Under the pieces are notes generated by a model, which had not been told where the DNA came from, made no database searches, and worked only from the letters and a program-made list of their open reading frames with translations. Source: Evansella clarkii (GTDB lineage Bacteria; Bacillota; Bacilli; Bacillales; Salisediminibacteriaceae). From it: a stretch of 64,000 nucleotides of DNA. Position numbers and translations under genes: made by a program. Below are positions 53,593-64,000 of this stretch, piece after piece. The stretch is taken from assembly GCF_002019695.1 (NCBI RefSeq), contig NZ_KV917376.1:5028774-5092773 (forward strand), in the 5' to 3' direction. Numbering within the stretch: position 1 is the stretch's first letter; every line of letters starts with the position of its first letter.

Positions 53593-56500
53593 CTATGCCA
53601 CGTCAATTACCGTTTTTTCTTTATCCTTATTCTTCCGCTTAAAAAGCTTCCTTAAACCGTTCCCTATATCTTCAAACAGCATATAAACAGAAGGGATTAG
53701 CAAAAGCGTTATTAAAGTGGCAAATAACAACCCGCCAATTATAATTGTTGCGAGAGGCGCCTGATAGGCACTGCCGCTGCCAGAAGCTAAAGCAAGGGGG
53801 AGCATTCCACCAACAGTTGTTAATGTAGTCATAAATATTGGGCGGAGTCGGTTCTTACCCGCTTCTTTAACTGCTTCATCCGCAGTCAGTCCTTCCTTTC
53901 TAAGCTGTTTAGCCCTGTCAATTAACAGGATAGCATTATTCAGCACTATACCAATCAGCATCAGCACCCCTAGAGCAGATATCACACTTAGTTCCCGCTG
54001 AGTAATAAGCAAAGCGAGAATTGCCCCTATAAGAGTCATTGGAATTATTGACATTACAATAATTGGATGAGACAGGCTGTTAAACTGAACGGCCATAACT
54101 AAATACACGAGGAATATAGATATCCCCACAACAACAAGCAAATCCATAATCATCTCTTGCTGGGCTTCCAAATCTCCCGCCATCGCTATTGTATATCCGG
54201 AGGGAACATCAAAGTTTCTTAATACACTTTGCACATCCTTTGAAACAGAACCCAGGTCCCTGCCCTCTACTTCGCCTGAAACTGTTACATACCTTTCCCC
54301 ATTATCACGGTCAATTTTAACCGGCATACTTATCCTTTCAAGACTCATATAATCGGATAATGGATTTAGGCCAGCACTGCTTAAAACTTCAAAGTCTGCA
54401 AGCGCGTCCTCACTGTCAATAACTTTGTTTGTTTTTGCCTTAATCGGAATTATTTCATCACTTACAGCGGCTTCCCCGATTGGTATTGGTGAAAAGGACC
54501 CCTGCAGCTGTCCAAAAATATCTATGGTTGTCAGGCCATTTTCATCAAGCGCTTTCTCGTTAAAAACAAATTGCAGCTCTTCAGTAGTATTTTCCACCGA
54601 AGTGCCAACATTAACCAGTCCTTCAATCTCTTCGAGTTCGGTAGTCAATTTTCCGCTTATTTCTTCAATTTCAGCCAGGCTGTCTCCTTTAATCATCAGC
54701 TGTACCGGTGCTCCCCCCATTGGGCCCATAATCATGCCTGCTCCTGCTACGGGATATTCATCTTCCAGTTCCCGGAGAGCTTCATTTATCGCCGTATTAA
54801 CTTCTTCCTGCGGAGTAGTTATGTTATCTCCCTTTGTCATATTAACCAGGGTCAATAAATATTGGGGGTCATCAATAAAGATAGTTGTTTCTACATCCGG
54901 GACAGAAGCCAGCTTTTCATGTGCTGCTTTTACTATTTCCTCCCGCTCTGCTGGTGTCAGACCATCTTCAAAAGCAACACCGGTTTCAAAGTATCTGTCA
55001 TACACATCGGGCATTAAAGTAATCGGTACTTTCGTCGTTAACGCAACCGATGCGCCAAAAACAAGGAAGAACATTAAAATCAGACTGTATCGTCGGCGTT
55101 TTTTTCCACATAGCCAGCTGATCAAACTTCCGTAAAGCTCGGTAATACTGCCAGTTTTTTTCAGCTTTCTGTCTTTCTTTCTCAGTCTGAGAAAGTTCTC
55201 GGAAAGCGCTGGAATGAGTGTAAACGATACTACAACTGAACTTACTAACGCGATAACTACTACGACGCTTAAAATCAGAATAAAGACTCCGAAATCGCCG
55301 CCAAACAGCCCCACAGGCACAAAGACCACCACTGTGGTAAGCATGGATGCAATTACAGCTCCAGCTACTTCTTTAACACCTTTAGTTACTGCTTCTGTAC
55401 CTGTATAACCTTGTTCTTTTTTTCGGTAGATTGATTCGAGTATAACAATCGATGCATCAACCATCATTCCTATTCCTAGGCCCAGACCAATTAAAGTTAA
55501 CATATTCAGGCTGTATCCAAACATCCACATGACAGCAAACGTCAGCAATATGGATACAGGAATAGCAAGCCCGATAATTGAGGTAGCCCGTAAATTCCTT
55601 AAAAATACTACTAATGTAAGCAGGGCAAGTACGCTTCCAATAAGAATGTTTTGTGAGACCCCATCAAGGGAAGAACTGACATAATCTGCCTGATTTACGA
55701 TTTCATTAAATGAAAAATTAAGGCCGGATTCTTTAATATCCCCTACTTCCATACGGATCTCATCAGCCATTTCAAGCTGTGTATAACCATCTGCTCTTCC
55801 TATTTCTACAAATATAAAATCACGGCTTCCGTCCTTCCAGGCCGCTGAGGAATTCTGGTTAGTCTCTACACTTATTTTTGCAACGTCTTTCAGGTTAACC
55901 GGGCCTGCTCCTGAAGGGATTTTAGTCTCTTCGATTTGTTCTGTCGATGAAAATGCAGTATCCCATCTGACTGACGTATTATTTTCTTCTGCACTTAATT
56001 CACCCAGGGTTGTATCAAGATTTGATTGCTGGAGCAGTCCGGCTGTCTGAGTGATATCCAGCCCGTGGTCATTTAATTTTTCCAAATCGAATTCAATAAT
56101 ATATTCTTTTTCTTCGAGTCCGCTCAACTGTACATCCCGGACAGAAGAGAGGCTCTCAATTCTTGGTTCCACTACAGTTCGTGCAAACTCACTCATCTCT
56201 TCCATGGACCCGCCTGAAATTTCCATAAAAAACTCATAGCCCTGGTCAGTACTCATTGGGGTAACGTGAATAAAATTCACCCCATTAATCTGGCTTTCCA
56301 GGCTGCTTGAGCCAGCTTCAATTAAACCCCTTACATCATTCAGACGGCCTTCTTCAATCTCAACAAAAACCGAACTGCTCCCAACCATAGAGGATGATTG
56401 GAACGACTTTACTCCATCTGTCTGGTTCAGCATATTCTCCAGCGGCCCGGTTACTCTTTCCTCTACTTCAGATACAGGCATATTTCCAGCATTAACACTG

Positions 56501-56634
56501 ATCATCACCATGTCAAAATCAATGGATGGAAGTAATTCCTTATCGAGTTTATTAATTGAAAATACTCCCACTATTAAAACTAGTACAACCATAAGACCTA
56601 CAGCAATCTTCCGTTCTAGCAGCAATTTGAACAA
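53593..56634 (-). CDS. swrC: RND efflux protein, SwrC/AcrB family
   Basis: 1013 residues from TTG 56634; the frame extends to 56700 but GGAGGGAG sits just before the TTG. Twelve helices, two large extracytoplasmic loops (about 30-330 and 540-840) and the family motifs: LPSIDFDMVMISV, GIGMMVDASIVILESIYR (the central GxxxDxxxx helix) and GIVLNNAILLIDRAKQLR in the second half. SwrC (YerP) exports surfactant peptides and other amphiphiles in B. subtilis. Proton-driven. No accessory subunits are nearby, as usual in Gram-positives. Confidence 0.9.
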   Translation of the reverse strand: MFKLLLERKIAVGLMVVLVLIVGVFSINKLDKELLPSIDFDMVMISVNAGNMPVSEVEERVTGPLENMLNQTDGVKSFQSSSMVGSSSVFVEIEEGRLNDVRGLIEAGSSSLESQINGVNFIHVTPMSTDQGYEFFMEISGGSMEEMSEFARTVVEPRIESLSSVRDVQLSGLEEKEYIIEFDLEKLNDHGLDITQTAGLLQQSNLDTTLGELSAEENNTSVRWDTAFSSTEQIEETKIPSGAGPVNLKDVAKISVETNQNSSAAWKDGSRDFIFVEIGRADGYTQLEMADEIRMEVGDIKESGLNFSFNEIVNQADYVSSSLDGVSQNILIGSVLALLTLVVFLRNLRATSIIGLAIPVSILLTFAVMWMFGYSLNMLTLIGLGLGIGMMVDASIVILESIYRKKEQGYTGTEAVTKGVKEVAGAVIASMLTTVVVFVPVGLFGGDFGVFILILSVVVVIALVSSVVVSFTLIPALSENFLRLRKKDRKLKKTGSITELYGSLISWLCGKKRRRYSLILMFFLVFGASVALTTKVPITLMPDVYDRYFETGVAFEDGLTPAEREEIVKAAHEKLASVPDVETTIFIDDPQYLLTLVNMTKGDNITTPQEEVNTAINEALRELEDEYPVAGAGMIMGPMGGAPVQLMIKGDSLAEIEEISGKLTTELEEIEGLVNVGTSVENTTEELQFVFNEKALDENGLTTIDIFGQLQGSFSPIPIGEAAVSDEIIPIKAKTNKVIDSEDALADFEVLSSAGLNPLSDYMSLERISMPVKIDRDNGERYVTVSGEVEGRDLGSVSKDVQSVLRNFDVPSGYTIAMAGDLEAQQEMIMDLLVVVGISIFLVYLVMAVQFNSLSHPIIVMSIIPMTLIGAILALLITQRELSVISALGVLMLIGIVLNNAILLIDRAKQLRKEGLTADEAVKEAGKNRLRPIFMTTLTTVGGMLPLALASGSGSAYQAPLATIIIGGLLFATLITLLLIPSVYMLFEDIGNGLRKLFKRKNKDKEKTVIDVA

Positions 56635-56875
56635 TTTAAATACAACTCCCTCCAAATACCTCTCATTTAACCACCATTGATACTTACGCTTTGAAAGCAA
56701 AATGGTTTCTTACTTTTTAGAATTTTTCTAATGCTTTTTAAGCATACTTAATCGAATAGGCAGCAGCTTCCGTCGGGAGACTATTATTTTCTAAGACTTT
56801 AGGCGTATTTCTGTAGAAATCTTTTAATAAGAGGAAAAACAGACCTATGACTGTAGCAGCGGAATTATTTCAAAC
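56635..56875. other. Intergenic region between the RND pump and the tRNA array
   Basis: About 240 bases with the pump's promoter region. No reading frame with a start signal and no further hairpin stands out. Confidence 0.4.
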
Positions 56876-56907
56876 GCAAAAAAACTCCTCATTTATTGAG
56901 GAGCTTT
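56876..56907 (-). terminator. Terminator of the rrn-tRNA operon
   Basis: GCTCCTCA and TGAGGAGT pair around ATAAA and run into seven Ts, 14 bases after the last tRNA. Confidence 0.9.
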
Positions 56908-56920
56908 AATATATGTATGT

Positions 56921-57006
56921 TGGTACCGAAGGCCGGACTTGAACCGGCACGCCCGTGAAGGCAGTAGATTTTGAGTCTACCGTGTCTGCCATTCCACCAC
57001 TTCGGC
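56921..57006 (-). tRNA. tRNA-Leu (CAA)
   Basis: Class II tRNA with long variable arm; anticodon loop CTCAAAA; CCA encoded. Last of 16 tRNAs in the operon. Confidence 0.97.
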
Positions 57007-57038
57007 AAGCTTAATTTAAAGTTTAATTAAAATAAAAA

Positions 57039-57127
57039 TGGTGCCGAGGGCCGGACTTGAACCGGCACGGTAGTCACCTACCGCAGGATTTTAAGTCCTG
57101 TGTGTCTGCCAATTCCACCACCCCGGC
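57039..57127 (-). tRNA. tRNA-Leu (TAA)
   Basis: Class II tRNA with long variable arm; anticodon loop CTTAAAA; CCA encoded. Confidence 0.97.
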
Positions 57128-57147
57128 AGGACTTGTAAATATTAAAT

Positions 57148-57222
57148 TGGAGGCGGCAACCGGATTCGAACCGGTGCATAAGGGTTTTGCAGACCCGTGC
57201 CTTACCACTTGGCTATGCCGCC
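57148..57222 (-). tRNA. tRNA-Cys (GCA)
   Basis: Acceptor GGCGGCA / TGCCGCC, anticodon loop CTGCAAA, CCA encoded. Confidence 0.97.
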
Positions 57223-57233
57223 GAACAAAAAAA

Positions 57234-57308
57234 TGGAGCGGAAGACGGGATTCGAACCCGCGACCCCCACCTTGGCAAGGTGGTGTTCTACCACTGAACT
57301 ACTCCCGC
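57234..57308 (-). tRNA. tRNA-Gly (GCC)
   Basis: Acceptor GCGGGAG / TTCCGC, anticodon loop TTGCCAA, CCA encoded. Confidence 0.97.
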
Positions 57309-57316
57309 TCGGTAAA

Positions 57317-57391
57317 TGGCTGGGCTAGCAGGATTCGAACCTGCGAGTCACGGAATCAAAATCCGGTGCCTTACCGCTTGGCTATAGCCCA
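57317..57391 (-). tRNA. tRNA-Gln (TTG)
   Basis: Begins with T (TGGGCTA / TAGCCCA), as usual for bacillar tRNA-Gln; anticodon loop TTTTGAT; CCA encoded. Confidence 0.97.
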
Positions 57392-57403
57392 TCGTTATTT
57401 ATC

Positions 57404-57480
57404 TGGGGCGGCTGATGGGAATCGAACCCACGAATGCCGGAACCACAATCCGGTGCGTTAACCACTTCGCCACAACCGCC
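57404..57480 (-). tRNA. tRNA-His (GTG)
   Basis: Encodes the extra 5' G that pairs with discriminator C, the histidine-tRNA identity element; anticodon loop TTGTGGT; CCA encoded. Confidence 0.97.
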
Positions 57481-57496
57481 ATACTGAAAAGTATAC

Positions 57497-57570
57497 TGGC
57501 AGGGGCAGTAGGAATCGAACCCACACTGGAGGTTTTGGAGACCTCTGTTCTACCGTTAAACTATGCCCCT
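57497..57570 (-). tRNA. tRNA-Trp (CCA)
   Basis: Acceptor AGGGGCA / TGCCCCT, anticodon loop CTCCAAA, CCA encoded. Confidence 0.97.
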
Positions 57571-57600
57571 GTATGAAAAAAACGGCAGATTCAAAGAAAA

Positions 57601-57685
57601 TGGTGGAGGGGGACGGATTCGAACCGCCGAACCCTGAGGGAGCGGATTTACAGTCCGCCGCGTTTAGCCACTTCGCTACCCCTCC
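57601..57685 (-). tRNA. tRNA-Tyr (GTA)
   Basis: Class II tRNA with long variable arm; anticodon loop CTGTAAA; CCA encoded. Confidence 0.97.
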
Positions 57686-57745
57686 AAGAGAGACAATTAT
57701 TATGTTACAAAATAAAATTAAATTAGTCAAGGAATTTATTAAGAA

Positions 57746-57821
<76 letters not shown>

Positions 57822-57833
57822 AAGAGGTTAAAG

Positions 57834-57909
<76 letters not shown>

Positions 57910-57933
57910 TTAAATTGTTTGATGAATTTAAAA

Positions 57934-58009
57934 TGGCGGTCCCGACGGGAATCGAACCCGCGATCTCCTGCGTGACAGGCAGGCATGTTAACCGCTACAC
58001 CACGGGACC
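57934..58009 (-). tRNA. tRNA-Asp (GTC)
   Basis: Acceptor GGTCCCG / CGGGACC, anticodon loop CTGTCAC, CCA encoded. Confidence 0.97.
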
Positions 58010-58010
58010 T

Positions 58011-58087
<77 letters not shown>

Positions 58088-58108
58088 ACGATATTATTAG
58101 TACTCTAA

Positions 58109-58184
58109 TGGTGGAGGATGACGGGCTCGAACCGCCGACCCCCTGCTTGTAAGGCAGGTGCTCTCCCAACTGAGCTAATCCTCC
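58109..58184 (-). tRNA. tRNA-Val (TAC)
   Basis: Acceptor GGAGGAT / ATCCTCC, anticodon loop CTTACAA, CCA encoded. Confidence 0.97.
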
Positions 58185-58191
58185 ATATATG

Positions 58192-58266
58192 TGGTGACCC
58201 GTACGGGATTCGAACCCGTGTTACCGCCGTGAAAGGGCGGTGTCTTAACCACTTGACCAACGGGCC
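58192..58266 (-). tRNA. tRNA-Glu (TTC)
   Basis: Acceptor GGCCCGT / ACGGGTC, anticodon loop CTTTCAC, CCA encoded. Confidence 0.97.
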
Positions 58267-58282
58267 AGATTAATAAGTAATA

Positions 58283-58376
58283 TGGCGGAGAGCGAGGGAT
58301 TTGAACCCTCGAGACGGCTTCATAACCGCCTACACGATTTCCAATCGTGCTCCTTCGGCCACTCGGACAGCTCTCC
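58283..58376 (-). tRNA. tRNA-Ser (GGA)
   Basis: Class II tRNA with long variable arm (TAGGCGGTTATGAAGCCGTC); anticodon loop TTGGAAA; CCA encoded. Confidence 0.97.
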
Positions 58377-58379
58377 ATA

Positions 58380-58454
58380 TGGCTCCACAGGTAGGACTCG
58401 AACCTACGACCGATCGGTTAACAGCCGATTGCTCTACCACTGAGCTACTGTGGA
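58380..58454 (-). tRNA. tRNA-Asn (GTT)
   Basis: Acceptor TCCACAG / CTGTGGA, anticodon loop CTGTTAA, CCA encoded. First tRNA after 5S rRNA. Confidence 0.97.
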
Positions 58455-58462
58455 ATAAAAAG

Positions 58463-58578
<116 letters not shown>

Positions 58579-58654
58579 ACTATAAAATTGAAAGGTTGCC
58601 CTCTCAAAACTGGATAACTTTTCTGATTGATAATCTTGCTTAGTAAGACTTATT

Positions 58655-61587
<2,933 letters not shown>

Positions 61588-61976
61588 GTTTTTGCGGCAG
61601 ATAACCGTCGGATATCTTCGTCAACTGCGCCTTCTCGTTCCTGTCGCGTATTGGTATACGCTCAGTCACTCGAAAGCTTGTTTCCTCGATCTCCTTGGTT
61701 CTCCTTGCAAAAACCTTAATAAAAGGTTTTTTACGCAATTATGGCGTCTACATTCAGCCTTATCTAAGACACTCGGTTGCACTCATTAAAAGTTTGCACT
61801 TTTAATTATAACAACCGGTGATCATCAATCAGTTAATCGTTATCCAGTTTTCAAAGGGCAAAAGAATAACCTTCCTCTGGAAAGAGGAAAATCATTTTTG
61901 AGAGTATGACCTCTCAAAACTAAACAAAAAGTACCAAGCGAAGCTTTAAAAAGGTATGAGCCTTTTAAGCTCCTTA
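61588..61976 (-). other. 16S-23S internal transcribed spacer without tRNA
   Basis: About 389 bases. I searched both strands for tRNA-Ile or tRNA-Ala and found none. It carries the 3' arm of the 16S processing stalk and the 5' arm of the 23S stalk. Confidence 0.85.
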
Positions 61977-63545
<1,569 letters not shown>

Positions 63546-63694
63546 ATTGAAACGAGTTTGATGTCTCTGACATCATTTAATTTGAAAGATTACTCTTTCG
63601 ATTGACGGGATATTTAAAATATCCCACTTCGCTTGGCTTTTTGTTTAGTTTTCAAAGGTCAAAATGTTCAGCTGTCGTTTTTGGCGACTTTATT

Positions 63695-63723
63695 ATCTTA
63701 TCACTTACAAAAACAAAAGTCAA
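63695..63723 (-). promoter_or_regulatory. rrn promoter P2
   Basis: Leftward -35 TTGACT (63718-63723), 17-base spacer, -10 TAAGAT (63695-63700), followed by AATAAAGTCGCC. About 140 bases before 16S. Confidence 0.8.
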
Positions 63724-63781
63724 CATCTTTATTCGATTTATTTTACGCTCGCTCTGTCGCTTTGTTACGGCGACATTTAAT

Positions 63782-63810
63782 AATTTAACATTATTCATAA
63801 CAAAAAGCAA
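63782..63810 (-). promoter_or_regulatory. rrn promoter P1
   Basis: Leftward -35 TTGCTT (63805-63810), 17-base spacer, -10 TAAATT (63782-63787), followed by ATTAAATGTCGCC, which resembles the start region of P2. Confidence 0.6.
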
Positions 63811-63840
63811 CCCCTGGTTTATAAAAAATAAATTAAACAT

Positions 63841-63862
63841 GCAGGCATAGTACTATGCCTGC
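63841..63862 (-). terminator. Perfect hairpin upstream of the rrn promoters
   Basis: GCAGGCATAG and CTATGCCTGC with a two-base centre; the leftward tail is T-rich. Probably insulates the rrn promoters from upstream transcription. Confidence 0.6.
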
Positions 63863-63878
63863 TAAAGCCGAAAAAACG

Positions 63879-63920
63879 TTACCTGCCTGAATCGCAGATT
63901 AAAATGTAAACAGGCAGTCA
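63879..63920 (-). terminator. Terminator of the gene entering from the right edge
   Basis: CTGCCTG and CAGGCAG pair around about 21 bases and the leftward tail reaches TTTTTT. Confidence 0.55.
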
Positions 63921-63930
63921 TCTTCTTTTT

Positions 63931-64000
63931 CTATTTTTCTTCCTTATTATAATCATGCTGATTCAGCATATATTTCCGGTGAAAGATTTCCTTTCCTTTA
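63931..64000 (-). CDS. 3' end of a leftward gene, start outside window
   Basis: Twenty-two codons stay open to the TAG at 63931, encoding a charged tail (EIFHRKYMLNQHDYNKEEK), and a terminator follows. In B. subtilis I recall ygxA upstream of rrnD; since gene order is otherwise kept, this could be its end, but the fragment is too short to tell. Confidence 0.35.
   Translation of the reverse strand, partial: KGKEIFHRKYMLNQHDYNKEEK

Noticed and set aside
61588-61976. tRNA-Ile/Ala in the 16S-23S spacer
   Set aside because: No acceptor, T-arm or anticodon pattern was found on either strand.

Overview
The window comes from a low-GC, Gram-positive, endospore-forming member of the Bacillaceae. Evidence: Spo0E-like, YjcZ-like, YhbH, PrkA and gamma-SASP-like proteins, sigma-B promoters, strong AGGAGG ribosome binding sites, and an rRNA operon followed by 16 tRNAs in the order I recall for Bacillus subtilis trnD. 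Gene order also follows the B. subtilis rrnD to glpD stretch as I remember it: rrnD-trnD, queG (yhbA), yhbB, trmL (cspR), prkA, yhbH, yhcX, glpP-F-K-D. Peptide-chain release factor 3, an SwrC-type RND pump, paired DUF1538/PII-like genes and very acidic exported proteins would fit a halophilic or alkaliphilic relative (Evansella/Salipaludibacillus-like). That genus-level guess is inference.

Layout. 1-360: truncated IS3-type transposase end with an inverted repeat covering its own ribosome binding site. 463-7985: small sporulation-type and membrane proteins, prfC, a hidden 47-residue zinc-finger protein, a DUF1538 x2 / PII x2 operon, a drug/metabolite transporter, a Spo0E-like phosphatase and a NERD nuclease-like protein. 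8078-8469: eight contiguous 52-bp repeats. 8810-13845: glycerol regulon glpP / glpFK / glpD with two terminator-antiterminator leaders and a CcpA (cre) site on the glpF promoter. 13970-16031: FixH/YtkA-like protein and the GNAT-nitrilase YhcX. 16179-16318: three 51-bp repeats. 16394-21172: nucleoside ABC importer nupNOPQ. 21660-29495: an XRE-TPR regulator, lone eutH, manganese catalase, EamA transporter, sfsA, lipoprotein, DUF1028 protein and small membrane proteins. 29631-46719: typA, amidase, ZIP-like protein, yhbH / signal peptidase / prkA, penicillin-binding protein, trmL, yhbB, ogt, queG and others. 46892-47282: tRNA-Gly whose 5' half is repeated upstream in 154-bp units. 47515-49740: small stress and spore proteins, with divergent sigma-B promoters. 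50234-52407: duplicated L,D-transpeptidases. 52519-53446: tenA under a TPP riboswitch. 53593-56634: RND pump. 56876-63810: trnD-like tRNA array, 5S, 23S, 16S and tandem rrn promoters, all read leftward. The window ends in the 3' tail of another leftward gene.

How the parts work together. GlpF admits glycerol, GlpK phosphorylates it and GlpD oxidises it. GlpP and CcpA gate transcription through the leaders and the cre site. NupN captures nucleosides for the NupPQ channel driven by NupO. PrkA and YhbH act in the mother cell during sporulation. The SDR and DUF2188 genes share a sigma-B control region. TenA is switched by thiamine pyrophosphate. Most genes are ordinary core genome. The unusual material is non-coding or very small: tandem repeats of 51, 52 and 154 bp, a thrice-used GTGCGGGG terminator, a possible small mobile-element remnant, and at least seven proteins under 70 residues. 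I see no CRISPR array, prophage or complete undescribed defence system.
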